From contig JADJWJ010000009.1 in assembly GCA_016716425.1 (NCBI GenBank), positions 1-64,000 of the forward strand: a stretch of 64,000 bases of DNA, in the 5' to 3' direction. A model generated the notes under the pieces. That model was not told the DNA's origin and ran no database searches. It saw nothing but the letters and a program-made list of their open reading frames with translations. The translations under genes and the position numbers were made by a program. This stretch comes from Betaproteobacteria bacterium (GTDB taxonomy: Bacteria > Pseudomonadota > Gammaproteobacteria > Burkholderiales > Casimicrobiaceae). Positions 1-9,600 of the stretch are shown piece after piece. The number at the start of each line of letters is the position of its first letter. Within the stretch, counting starts at the first letter, position 1.

Positions 1-36
1 TGCCGCGGGCGGCGTCCCGCGCGGTGGAGCCACTGA
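1..36 (+). CDS. 3' end of an upstream gene (partial)
   Basis: The frame from base 1 reads 11 codons and stops at TGA 34-36, one base before the ATG of the next gene at 38. That spacing fits the last codons of the preceding subunit of an Mrp-type operon (MrpB would be expected in this position). The fragment is too short to identify by itself, so the assignment is from gene order only. Confidence 0.3.
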   Translation, partial: CRGRRPARWSH

Positions 37-37
37 C

Positions 38-384
38 ATGGGCGACGTCACCCTCTTCGGACTTGCCGGCGCCGTCCTCGCCGGCCTCGGCGTCTATGGC
101 CTCATCGCGAGCCCGCAACCGCTGCGCAAGATCCTCGCGCTCAACGTGCTCGGCACCGGCGTGTTCCTGCTGTTCGGTGTCGTCGCGCGGCGACGCCCGC
201 GGCCGGAGCTCAGCGCCGACCCGGTGCCACAGGCGCTGGTGATCACGGGGATCGTCGTCGCGTTCGCCGCCACGGCGCCTCGCGGTGGCGTTGGCGCTGG
301 CGCTCACGCGTGCCGCGGGTAGCGCTTCCGCTTCGGGTTACGACGCGCCGGCTGTTGGCGGAAGATCCCGGGACGCCACGCTAG
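38..384 (+). CDS. mrpC: MrpC/NuoK-like antiporter subunit (frameshifted)
   Basis: Small three-helix membrane subunit of an Mrp-type Na+/H+ antiporter, homologous to NuoK of complex I. The first 80 codons give hydrophobic segments followed by DPVPQALVITGIVVAFAATA, the signature end of MrpC. At about base 277 the frame changes. The downstream frame continues with a hydrophobic LAVALALALTRA stretch, and a TAG at 382-384 directly abuts the ATG of the next gene at 385. Restored, the product would be about 115 residues, normal for MrpC. The frame change is probably a one-base sequence error, since both halves are conserved in type. NuoK-like subunits of other ion pumps are the alternative; the DPVPQAL motif favours MrpC. 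Confidence 0.65.
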
Positions 385-1910
385 ATGCCCTTCGTTGCCG
401 ACCTCTCGCCACGCCGGGTGGCGCGCTGCTCGTGCCCACTCTATCGCCGTGCCGGCCATCCGGCGTTCTCGCCGCGTTCGCGCTCGGCAGCCGGCACGCG
501 GCGCGGATCGCCATCGCCCGGTGGTCGCGGCGGGATTCGCGTTGGCGGTGGCGGTCGCGGCCCGGGTGCTCGCCGACGGGGCGCCGCTCGTCTACGTGCT
601 CGGCAACTGGCGCCCGCCGCTCGGCGTCGCGCTGCGCGCCGACGGACTTACCGCCGTGATGATGCTGGTGACCACGGTCGTGCTGTTCTTCGTCGCGCTG
701 TTCGCCCGGGCCGACTTCGCCACACCCGCCGGCACGCGCGACGCGCGCGCGCCGCTCGTGTTCTGGACGATGCTGATCGCGATCCTCGCGGCGCTCAACG
801 TCTGCTTCCTCGCCGGCGACCTCTTCACGCTCTACGTCGCGCTCGAACTGCTCACGTTCGCCGCCGTCCCGCTGGTGGCGCTCGACGGCCGCGCGGAAAC
901 GCTGCGCGCCGCGCTGCGCTACCTGCTGTTCGCGCTCGGCGGCTCGCTGCTGTATCTCGCCGGGACCGCGCTCCTGTACGGCGCGTACGGCACGCTCGAC
1001 ATCGCCCTGCTCGCTGCTCGCGCCCGCCCCGACGCGGCCACCACGGTCGCGGCGGCGCTGATGACGGCGGGCCTGCTCGCCAAGACGGCGCTCTTCCCGC
1101 TGCACCTGTGGCTGCCTCCGGCGCACGCCGGCGCCCCGGTCGCGGCGAGCGCGGTGCTGTCCGGTCTGGTCGTCAAGGGTTCCTACTTCATCGTGCTGCG
1201 ACTGTGGCTCGACGCGCTGCCCCCCGTGATCACGCCGGCGGCCCGCGCCAGTTCATCCGGGCGCTCGGCGCCGCGGCGGCCATCGTCTTCGGCAGCGTGG
1301 TCGCCATCGCCCAGCCGCGGTTGAAGCTGATGGTCGCCGACTCGACGGTCGCGCAGATCGGCTACCTGTTCCTGCTGTTTCCGCTCGTGGCGGGTGTGGC
1401 CGATCCAAACGCCACCGCGATCACCGGCGGCATGCTGCAAGTCGCCTCGCACGCCACCGCCAAGGCCGCGATGTTCATGGCCGCCGGGCTCGTGTACGCC
1501 GCGCTCGGCCACGATCGCGTCGCCGACCTCAGGGGTATTGCGCGCACGCTGCCGATGACGGTCGCCGCCTTCGCACTGGCCGGCATCGCGCTCGTCGGCC
1601 TGCCGCCGGCCGGCGGCTTCGTCGCGAAGTGGCTGCTGCTGTCGGCAGCGCTCACGACCGCGCAGTGGTGGTGGGCGGCGGTGATCGTCGTGGGCGGCCT
1701 GCTCACCGCGTGCTACGTGTTCAGCGTGCTCCGGGCGCGCGCTCGCCACCGTCGACCCCCGCCGCCGCCGCGCGCACCGTCACGCGCGGGCGCGAGGCCG
1801 TGGTGCTGGGACTCGCGATCGTCGCGACGGTGCTCGGCTTCGCCGCGTTCGCGCCGGTCGACCTCGTGCAGGTCGGCCGGCCTCCCGTGGCCGGGGTGCC
1901 GCGAGGATGA
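385..1910 (+). CDS. mrpD: MrpD-like proton-translocating antiporter subunit (several frameshifts)
   Basis: Large membrane subunit of the proton_antipo_M family (MrpD/NuoM/NuoN), which carries protons or Na+ across the inner membrane. The central part reads LLAKTALFPLHLWLPPAHAG, the conserved helix with the functional Lys and the His/Pro motif. It is followed by SAVLSGLVVKGSYF and, in another frame, STVAQIGYLFLL and VGLPPAGGFVAKWLLL, all family hallmarks. The coding path must change frame near 420-530, near 1235-1248 and near 1730-1740, ending at the stop at 1908-1910. The total length of about 508 residues is normal for MrpD. The starts TAG/ATG abut mrpC. Repeated single-base shifts with conserved sequence on each side suggest sequence errors, but genuine decay of the operon cannot be excluded. 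Confidence 0.7.
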
Positions 1911-2003
1911 GCGCCCCCTCGGCCGTGGTGCCCGATGAGCCGGGCGCGGCGCGAAGGTCCGTGCGCCACGCGGTCCGGCGGGACCGCGCACCGTCCAACG
2001 ACC

Positions 2004-3635
2004 ATGACGGAGTTCCTCCTGGTCATGTCGCCCGGGCTGCCGCTCGCGCTCGCTGCCGCATGCGTGTTGCCTGCCGTGCGCGCGCGGATGCTGCCGCTGC
2101 TCTCGCACTGGCCCCGGCGCCGGGTCTCGTCGCCGCGCTGCTGGCCGTGCACGCGCCGCCGGCCACGTTCGGGGCCGGGCTCTACCGGCCGACGTTCGCG
2201 CTCGACGCGCCGGGCGCGCTGCTGCTCGGCGTGGCCGCGCTCTTGTGGATCGCCGCCGGCGCGTACGCGGCGACGTACCAGCGCGGCGCGGCGAATCCCG
2301 GCCGGTTCGCCGTGTGCTGGCTGCTCGGGCTCGCCGGCTGCCTCGGCGTCTTCGTCGCGGCCGACATGCCGCTGCTCTACCTCGCGCTCGCGTTGCTCAC
2401 GCTGGGGGCGACCGGGCTCGTATTCCACGACGAGACGCCGCGCGCGCGCCGGGCCGCGGCGCTCTACGTCGGGTTGGCACTCTTCGCCGAGTCGCTGGTG
2501 CTGGCCGCGATGGTGATGCTGGCGTCGGCCACGCCGGACGGCTCGCTGCTGATCCGCGATGCGGCCGCCGCGCTGCCGGCGATGCCGGGCCGCGACGCGA
2601 CGCTGCTGCTGCTGATCGTAGGCTTCGGCGTCAAGGCGGGCCTGGTCCCGCTGCACGTGTGGATGCCGCTCGCGCACGGTGCCGCGCCGATGCCCGCCTC
2701 CGCCGTGCTGAGCGGCGCGGTCGTCAAGCCGGCATCATCGACTGCTGCGCTTCCTGCCCGTCGACGCCGCGCTCGCGCACGCCGGTTCGCTGCTGGCCGT
2801 CGCGGGCATGCTGACGGCGATCTACGCGGTCGCGGTCGGCATCACGCAGCAGCACCCGAAGGTCGTGCTCGCGTATTCGAGCGTGAGCCAGATGGGCTTC
2901 GTCGCCGCCGTGATCGGCGCCGGCATCGCGCACGGCGACGCGGCCACGCCGCTGCTCGCGGCGTTCTACGCCGGCCACCACGTATTGCTCAAGGGCGCGA
3001 TGTTCCTGCTGGTCGGCGTGGTCGCGGCCACGAGCGCCGGTCGACTGCGCGGCACGCTCGCGCTCGCGGCGGTGATCGCCGCCGGCCTCGGCGGGCTGCC
3101 TCCCACCGGCGGCTTCATCGCCAAATACGCGGTGAAGGGTCCACTGGGCGACGGCTGGATCGCCACCGCCGCCGCCGTGTCGGCGGTGGGCACCACGCTG
3201 CTGATGCTGCACTTCGTGCGCCGCGTGCGAACGGTCGCGGCGACGGCGCCGGACGCGCGCGCGGCGCCCGGTTTGACCGGGCCGTGGCTCGCGCTGGCCG
3301 CGGCATCGCTGGTCGTGCCCTGGGCGCTCTACGCCATGCTGCCGCTCGGCGCCGCGACCGACGCCTTCGCGCCGAACGCGCTGTGGGCAGGACTCTGGCC
3401 GGTGCTCGTCGGCGGCGTGTTCGCCGTCGCGCTCGCGCGCTGGGGCGCGGCACTGCCACGCATCCCGGACGGCGACGTGGTGGTCGTTATCGATGGCGCA
3501 GTGCGCGGAGCATCGGCCGCGACACCGCGGGCCGTCGCCGCCGACGCGGTCCTGCGTCGCTGGCCGGCCGCGACCCTGTTGCTGGTCGGGATCGCCGCGG
3601 CGCTCGCGGCGGCAATGGCCGCGGGGCGCGTGTAG
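2004..3635 (+). CDS. second proton_antipo_M antiporter subunit (frameshifted)
   Basis: A second NuoM/MrpD-like membrane protein of about 543 residues once the frame is repaired. It starts with MTEFLLVMSPGLPLALAAA at 2004. The frame then changes near 2100-2110, and again near 2727-2742 inside the conserved SAVLSGAVVK(A)G segment. Family motifs are clear: GFGVKAGLVPLHVWMPLAHG with the transport Lys, YSSVSQMGFV, and LGGLPPTGGFIAKY. The last part adds a long hydrophobic tail ending in an extra helix before the stop at 3633-3635. It lies 93 bases after the mrpD stop, with no convincing gene between. Two D-type subunits in a row are seen in Mrp-like and Hyf-like modules, so this may be a variant antiporter rather than a canonical seven-gene Mrp. 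It converges with the next gene. Confidence 0.65.
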
Positions 3636-3675
3636 TGAGCGCAGCGACCCCGCGGCGGTGGATCGCCGTGACGGG

Positions 3676-4272
3676 CTATTCGCCGCAGAGCAGCCGGACG
3701 CGCCGCTCCGCCCGGTCGAACGCGTCGTCGGTCTCGGCCGCGAGCAACTGCTCCTTCGCCTGCACGCAAGCGTCGGACTGCCGCTGCTCGGCGGGCGTCG
3801 GCCTGGCCGGCGGCGGTGGCGCCGCCGGTCGAACGCCAGCGCGCCGGCAGCGCGCCCGCGGAGTCGGGACGAGTCGCAGGTTATTGAACGCGCCGCGCTC
3901 GACGCGACGCGGTCGCCGACGCGCTTGCCCGCCTGGTCGGTGATCATCGTGATCGTCGACGTCCCGCCGACGAGGACCCGTGTACTCGAACGCCTGCCGC
4001 TGGCTCGCGAGGCGGCCGATCTGCGAGCCGGCGAACGCGCCGCCGACGCCGCCCAGCGCGCGGTTGCTGCCGGAGCGGCCGGACCCGACGGCGGCGCCCA
4101 GCGTGCCGCCGATGATCGCGCCGCCGGTGCGCGCGCGCGCGTCCGATTCCGTGACCATCTGCACGGCCGTGATGCGCCCGTACGTGACGCTCGACTGCGC
4201 AAGTGCCGCGCCGGAAGCGCCGGTCAGCGCCGCCGCCACTGCCACTGCAATCCACCTGCCACCATGTGCCAT
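3676..4272 (-). CDS. SlyB/17-kDa-antigen-like glycine-zipper envelope protein (frameshifted)
   Basis: The start at 4272 gives a signal peptide (MAHGGRWIAVAVAAALTG, cleavage after ALA-Q near residue 28). A glycine zipper follows, reading GGAIIGGTLGAAVGSG and GGVGGAFAGSQIG, as in SlyB-type outer-membrane proteins. The expected segment YTVLVGGTSTITMITDQAG then VGDRV appears only after an inserted base near 3983. The frame returns near 3905 at VERGAFNNLRLVP, a sequence typical of the family end. A Cys-containing helical tail (ACVQAKEQLLAAETDDAF) closes the protein. There is no lipobox Cys at the cleavage site, so it is probably a soluble or membrane-inserted periplasmic protein. The paired frame changes that restore the conserved frame point to sequence errors. 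Confidence 0.65.
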   Translation of the reverse strand: MAHGGRWIAVAVAAALTGASGAALAQSSVTYGRITAVQMVTESDARARTGGAIIGGTLGAAVGSGRSGSNRALGGVGGAFAGSQIGRLASQRQAFEYTGPRRRDVDDHDDHRPGGQARRRPRRVERGAFNNLRLVPTPRARCRRAGVRPAAPPPPARPTPAEQRQSDACVQAKEQLLAAETDDAFDRAERRVRLLCGE

Positions 4273-4470
4273 TCGCGAAGCTCCCAAACCGACGATGCGC
4301 GCGTCCGCGCGTTGCCGATGTCCCGGCGGTCTGCCGCCGCGCACGTCCGCGCCGGAGGCGAATGCACTTAAGTTTACTTTGAATGCCGGTGCGCCCGCGT
4401 GCGAAAATGCGCGAGCGCGCCGGGGTGGACGACGGGGTCGCGGCCGCGCGCGAGCGCAAGGAGACGCAGG

Positions 4471-5919
4471 ATGAGGACAACGCTGCTCGCGGCCGCGCTC
4501 GCGCTGGCCGTCGCCGGCTGCACGGTCGGGCCCGACTACGCCCGGCCCGCGGTCGACACCCCGTCGGCGTGGCGGATCGACTACCCGAAGGCCGCCGACG
4601 TCGCCAACACCAAGTGGTGGGAGCAGTTCGGCGACCCGGTGCTGAACGATCTCATCGAGACGGCGCTGCGCGAGAACCGCGACGTGCGCATCGCCGCGGC
4701 CCGGGTCGACCAGTTCATCGGCGCGCTGACGTCGACGCGCTCGCAGCTCTACCCGCAGGTCGGCTACGGCGCCGACGCGACACGCGCGCGCGCGAGCCGC
4801 ACGGGCCGGCCGGCGATCCCCGAGCCGGCGGGTCCCTACTTCACGCTGTACAACGCGTCGCTCGGCGCGTCGTGGCAGCTCGACCTCTTCGGCCGCGTGC
4901 GCCGGCAGACGGAGGCCGCGCAGGCGCAGGTCTACGCGAGCGAGCAGGCGCAGCGCGGCGTCGTGCTGTCGGTGGTGAGCGGGGTCGCGACGAGCTACGT
5001 ATTCCTGCGGATGTTCGACCGCCAGCTCGAGATCGCGCAGGCGACGGCGAAGAACTTCGGCGAAACCGCGCGGATCTTCGAGCTGCGCTTCAAGGCGGGC
5101 CTCGTGTCGCAGACCGAGGTGGCGCAGATCCAGTCGCAGTACCAGCAGGCGCTGACCGCCATTCCCGCCATCCGCCAGCAGGTCGCCGCGCAGGAGAACC
5201 TGATCTCCATCCTGCTCGGGCGCAACCCGGGACCGGTCGCGCGCGGCAAGACGATCGACCAGCTGATTCCGCCGCAGATTCCGGCAGACCTCCCGTCGAC
5301 GCTGCTGCAGCGCCGCCCGGACATCCTGCAGGCCGAGCAGAACCTCGTCGCGGCGAACGCGAATATCGGCGCGGCGCGCGCGCTGTACTACCCGACGATC
5401 TCCATCACCGGCCTGCTGGGCTCGGTCAGCACGGCATTCGGCGACTTCCTGACCGGCCCGGCCAGCACCTGGGCGGTGGTCGGCGGGCTCACCGGGCCGA
5501 TCTTCACGTTCGGCGCCATCGAGGGCCAGGTGAAGTCGGCCGAGGCCGGCGAGCGGGCAGCGGTGGCGTTCTACCAGCAGACGATCCTCAACGCGTTCCG
5601 CGAGACCAACGACGCGCTCACCGGCTCGCAGGAAAAGGTCGAGGAGGCCGCGATGCAGGCGCTGCGGGTCAAGGCGCTGCGCGACTTCGCGCGGCTGTCG
5701 AAGCTGCGTTTCGACAAGGGGATCGCGAGCTACCTCGACGTTCTGGTCGCCGAGAACGAACTCTTCGCCGCGGAACTCGCGTCGGTGCGCGTGCAGGCCG
5801 ACCGTTTCACGCAGGTCGTGAACGTCTATGCGGCGATGGGCGGCGGCTGGGTGGACGCCGCGTCCTCGCTCGCGCCGAAGCCGATGGGCGTCGCCGATAC
5901 GCGCACACCGATCTTCTGA
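4471..5919 (+). CDS. RND efflux outer-membrane lipoprotein (OprM/NodT family)
   Basis: Outer-membrane channel of a tripartite efflux pump. Starting at ATG 4471 (AAGGAG eight bases upstream), the 482-residue product has a lipoprotein signal ending in ALAVAGC, then TVGPDYARP, the typical N-terminus of OprM/NodT proteins. Two OEP repeats follow, each with long helices and the WQLDLFGRVRR motif near residue 138, and TLLQRRPDILQAEQ near residue 276. No periplasmic adaptor or RND pump gene is adjacent; the neighbours are a glycine-zipper protein (divergent) and an AbgT transporter (convergent). It is therefore an orphan outer-membrane factor that would work with pumps encoded elsewhere. Substrate cannot be inferred. 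Confidence 0.9.
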   Translation: MRTTLLAAALALAVAGCTVGPDYARPAVDTPSAWRIDYPKAADVANTKWWEQFGDPVLNDLIETALRENRDVRIAAARVDQFIGALTSTRSQLYPQVGYGADATRARASRTGRPAIPEPAGPYFTLYNASLGASWQLDLFGRVRRQTEAAQAQVYASEQAQRGVVLSVVSGVATSYVFLRMFDRQLEIAQATAKNFGETARIFELRFKAGLVSQTEVAQIQSQYQQALTAIPAIRQQVAAQENLISILLGRNPGPVARGKTIDQLIPPQIPADLPSTLLQRRPDILQAEQNLVAANANIGAARALYYPTISITGLLGSVSTAFGDFLTGPASTWAVVGGLTGPIFTFGAIEGQVKSAEAGERAAVAFYQQTILNAFRETNDALTGSQEKVEEAAMQALRVKALRDFARLSKLRFDKGIASYLDVLVAENELFAAELASVRVQADRFTQVVNVYAAMGGGWVDAASSLAPKPMGVADTRTPIF

Positions 5920-6236
5920 AAATGCCGTGGCGGCACGTCATTGCAACAGGTGCCGAGCCCGGCGGTGTTCGAGGTCGATCGCAAGCGGATAGTGGTCGAC
6001 GCGACCGAAGCGAAGCCGACCACGCTGGCACAGTCCGGGCGGTTCCTCGCCGGCGCGACCGACCCGCAGCCTGCGCCGGTTACCGGTCGCGCCCGGCGCC
6101 GCGAGCTCGCCCGCCACACCGGGCGCGGCTGGCCTGCCGCCGGCACGCCCGGCACGAACCGTCCGTGCGGCGTCGCTGCCCGGCTTGAAGAAAAGGGTTG
6201 TCCCGGGCGCAACCGACGCGCGGGCGGCGCGGCAGC
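5920..6236. other. convergent intergenic region without a gene
   Basis: These 317 bases separate the 3' ends of the efflux outer-membrane factor and the abgT gene. Open frames here read as Arg/Pro-rich sequence without family features. A weak hairpin (GGTTG with CAACC) around 6196-6214 could contribute to termination but lacks a T-run. Nothing else is seen. Confidence 0.5.
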
Positions 6237-7782
6237 CTAGCCCACGCCCCAGGGGAGCCCGAGGATCTGCCAGATCGCCAGCAGCACGATCCACACGCCG
6301 GCGATGATGCCGACGTACGGCAGCATCAGCGCGACCACCGTCCCCACGCCGGCGTCCTTCTCGTACTTCTGGCAGAACACGACGATCATCGCGAAGTACG
6401 CGTTGAGCGGCGTGATCGCGTTCATCGGCGAGTCGCCGACGCGGTAGGCGGCCAGCACCGCGTCCGGCGGCACGTTGAGCCGCATCAGCAGCGGCACGAA
6501 CACCGGCGCGAACAGCGCCCACTTCGGCACCGCGCCGGTGATGATCAGGTCGAGCAGCATCACGACCACGACGAACCCGAGCAGCAGCCACAGCGCGTCC
6601 AGATTCATCTGCTTCAACAGGTCGGCCAGCGAGAGGGCCGCCAGCGTGGTCATGTTCGTGTAGTTGAAGTACGCGAGGAACTGCGAAATGATCAGCAGCA
6701 GGAAGATGAGGCCCCCCAGGCCCTGGATCGCCTTGATCATCGCGTTGACCACGTCGTTGGTGTTCTTGATCGTCCCCGCGCCGATGCCGTAGGCGGTGCC
6801 GGTGGCGAAGAACAGCAGCGCGATCGACACGATCAGGCTGCTCATGAACGGCGAGTCGCCGATGATCGCGCCGGTGGTCGGATTGCGCAGCGGCGCGCCT
6901 TCCGGCGCAGTGAGCAGCGCCAGGAACGCGACCACCCCGACCAGGCCCCAGAACGCGAAGGAGAGCCCGCGCGTCTCCTCGGCCGTCATTTCGGCGCTCT
7001 CCGCCACCTCGTCGCCGGTGTACTTGCCCAGGTGCGGCTCGACGATCTTGTCGGTGATCAGCGCGACCACGATCGTCATGATGACCACCGAAGCCGCCGA
7101 GAACCAGAAGTTCGACGTCAGCGAGACGTTCTTGTTCGGGTCGACGATGTGGATGGCGTCGTTGGTGATGCCGACCAGGATGCCGTCGATCGGCACGATG
7201 AACACGTTGACGAGGAATACGCCCGCGACCGCCGCGAACGCGGCGGCCAGGCCGGCCAGCGGATGGCGCCCGACGCTGATGAACGCGGCGCCGGCCAGCG
7301 GGATCAGCACCAGGTAGCCGGCGTCGGCGGCCAGGCTCGACACGATGCCGACGCAGACCAGGATGTAGGTCAGCGCCCACGGCGGCGACACGACGACCAG
7401 CTTGCGGATCAGCGCGTTGACCAGGCCCGACGCCTCCGCCACGCCCACGCCGACCATCGCGACGATGATCACGCCGACCGCCTGGAAATTCATGAAGTTC
7501 TGCACGACGCCGACGAACATGAAGCGGATGCCCTCGACCGTCAGCAGGCTGCGCGCCATCGTCGTCGTGGTCTCGATCTTGTGCGTGTCGGGGTTGACGA
7601 ACTGGTAGGTGACCTTGGCCCCGGCCAGGTACAGGGATGTGCGACAGCACAATGACGATGCCGATCAGGATGACGAAGATCACCGCCGGATGCGGCACCT
7701 TGTTCCCGACGCGCTCGACGATGTCGAGGACCTTGTCCATCCCGGTCTTGGTCGAGCGGACCGAGTGATGTTCCATTGCCAT
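6237..7782 (-). CDS. abgT: AbgT-family transporter (frameshifted near 7636)
   Basis: Inner-membrane transporter of the AbgT family, whose members take up p-aminobenzoyl-glutamate and related dipeptides or export sulfonamides. The N-terminus MDKVLDIVERVGNKVPHPAV and the loop GITNDAIHIVDPNKNV near residue 200 are diagnostic, as is the C-terminal YRVGDSPMNAITPLNAYF. The start at 7782 (MAMEHHSV) has AAAGGATCC upstream. The N-terminal 50 residues are in a different frame from the rest. Removing one C from CCC near 7636-7638 joins LSHI to LYLAGAKVTYQ and gives about 515 residues, the usual family length. Divergent from a leucyl aminopeptidase, which fits a role in dipeptide or aminoacyl substrate use. 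Confidence 0.85.
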
Positions 7783-7926
7783 GGTGGATCCTTTCGCGTT
7801 TGGGGTGCCGGCGCGGTCGGTGGTCCGCGTCGGCGGGTCGCCCGGCTTCGTTCGAAACGCCCGGTAGTGTGAGCTACCTGCTGCGTATTTGCCAAGTGCA
7901 ACAAAGCGTCTGGCCAGAACGTAGCG

Positions 7927-7955
7927 TTGCGTTCACGAGGCGACGGTCGCATAAT
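7927..7955 (+). promoter_or_regulatory. candidate sigma-70 promoter for the aminopeptidase operon
   Basis: TTGCGT (7927-7932) and CATAAT (7950-7955) are separated by 17 bases, a good sigma-70 arrangement. The start of transcription would fall near 7962, leaving a leader of about 140 bases before the ATG at 8101. The rest of the 318-base gap 7783-8100 holds the abgT ribosome-binding site at its left edge and no other recognised element. Confidence 0.45.
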
Positions 7956-8100
7956 CCGCGTCGCCGCGCGCGCGCGTGCGATCTCTACAAACTCAAATGT
8001 TGACTGTTTCACGCGGGTGTCACCAACCCAACCCGCGCGGTGCGGCTGGGCGCGACTCCGCAGCACGCATCAGGACTCCACGATCCGGAGCAATCGACCC

Positions 8101-9558
8101 ATGAAGAAGAAGATCACGCTGCCCGTCACCGGATTCGATCCGGTGCCGTCGTTGACCCAGTACGCGCAGGTCGCAGTCCGCGTCGTGCGTTCGGCCCCGC
8201 CCGACGCCGACGCGGTGGGGATCCCGGTCGCCGAAGACGGCGCCGTGCCGAAGGCCCTCGGACTCGACCGCGCGACGCTCGCCGCGGCCGGCTTCGACGG
8301 CAAGGTCGGGCAGGCGCTGCTCGTCCCGAAGGCGGACGGTCCGTTGCTGGTCGCGGTGGGTGTGGGCAAGGCCAACCGGGCGGATGCCTCGGCGCTGCGC
8401 GACGCGGCCGCGGCGTTCGCGCGCGCGGCCGCCAAGGGCACGCACCTCGCGACGTCGCTGCCCGACGCCGGCCGCGTCAAGCCCGAGGTCGCGGCGCAGG
8501 CGGTGGTCGAAGGCATGGTGTCGCTCGTCACGATCGCCGAGCGGGGCCGCGCCGCCACGGCCGGCGCCGAGCGCGGGCGGACCCTGGCGACCGCGGGCGC
8601 CCTGGCGCGCGACCTCGCCAACGCGCCGCCCAAGCACCTGACGGCGGAGGGCATCGCCAGCGTCGCGAGGCGCGTCGGCAAGCAGGCGGGCCTCGCGGTC
8701 GAGGTCTTCGACAAGGACGCCATCGCCAGGCTCGAACTGGGCGGCCTGCTCGGCGTCAACGCCGGCAGCGTCGAGCCGCCGCGCGTGGTCCGCATGACGT
8801 ACCGGCCGAAGGGCAAGAGCAGCGGCCACCTGATCCTGGTCGGTAAGGGACTCACGTACGATTCCGGCGGCATCAACATCAAGCCGCGCGACCCGATGCA
8901 CGCGGTGATGAAGATGGACATGTCGGGTGCCGGCGCAGTGCTGGCCGCGATGTCCGCGCTGCCCGCGCTCGGCGTCAAGGCCACCGTCACCGGCTACCTG
9001 ATGTGCACCGACAACATGCCATCGGGTTCGGCGATGAAGATGGGCGACGTGCTGACGCAGCGCGGCGGGCGTACGATCGAGATCAACAACACCGACGCCG
9101 AAGGGCGGCTGGCGCTGGCCGACGGCCTGGTGCTGGCGGTCGAGCAGAAGCCGGATGCGGTGGTGAACATCGGCACGCTGACCGGCGCGTGCATGCTGGC
9201 GCTGGGCGACCAGATCGCCGGCGTGTTCGCCAACAACCAGCGTCTGGCCGAGCAGGTGAAGGCCGCGGCCGCGCGCACCGACGAGTCGGTGTGGCAGCTG
9301 CCGCTCGACAAGCGCTACCGCAAGCAGCTCGAGTCCAACGTCGCCGACATGGAGAACATGGGCGACGCGGCGCCGGGCGCGATCACCGCCGCGCTGTACC
9401 TCGCCGAGTTCGTCGGCGACACGCCGTGGGCGCACCTCGACATCTGCGGGCCGATGCAGGTGACCGCCGACGAGTCGTGGCGCTCGCGCGGGGCCACCGG
9501 CTTCGGCGCGCGCCTGCTGGCCGAGCTCGCCGCCGGCTTCGCACCGCCCAAGCGCTGA
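8101..9558 (+). CDS. M17 leucyl aminopeptidase (first copy)
   Basis: Cytoplasmic two-metal aminopeptidase of the M17 family, 485 residues. The C-terminal catalytic domain shows VGKGLTYDSGG near residue 247 (metal Lys and Asp), KMDMSGAGA, and NTDAEGRL near residue 330 with the Asp and Glu metal ligands and the catalytic Arg. The N-terminal domain is short and diverged from PepA. ATG 8101 is chosen because the upstream in-frame extension is Arg-rich and unlike the family. It is clearly a paralogue, not a duplicate, of the M17 enzyme at 11487. It begins a run with an SLC13-type permease 42 bases downstream, suggesting co-transcription. The intended peptide substrate is unknown; proximity to AbgT hints at small dipeptides. 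Confidence 0.9.
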   Translation: MKKKITLPVTGFDPVPSLTQYAQVAVRVVRSAPPDADAVGIPVAEDGAVPKALGLDRATLAAAGFDGKVGQALLVPKADGPLLVAVGVGKANRADASALRDAAAAFARAAAKGTHLATSLPDAGRVKPEVAAQAVVEGMVSLVTIAERGRAATAGAERGRTLATAGALARDLANAPPKHLTAEGIASVARRVGKQAGLAVEVFDKDAIARLELGGLLGVNAGSVEPPRVVRMTYRPKGKSSGHLILVGKGLTYDSGGINIKPRDPMHAVMKMDMSGAGAVLAAMSALPALGVKATVTGYLMCTDNMPSGSAMKMGDVLTQRGGRTIEINNTDAEGRLALADGLVLAVEQKPDAVVNIGTLTGACMLALGDQIAGVFANNQRLAEQVKAAAARTDESVWQLPLDKRYRKQLESNVADMENMGDAAPGAITAALYLAEFVGDTPWAHLDICGPMQVTADESWRSRGATGFGARLLAELAAGFAPPKR

Positions 9559-9600
9559 CGCCGGCGCACCCACCTCCTCCCCCACCGACCGGCCGCCATC

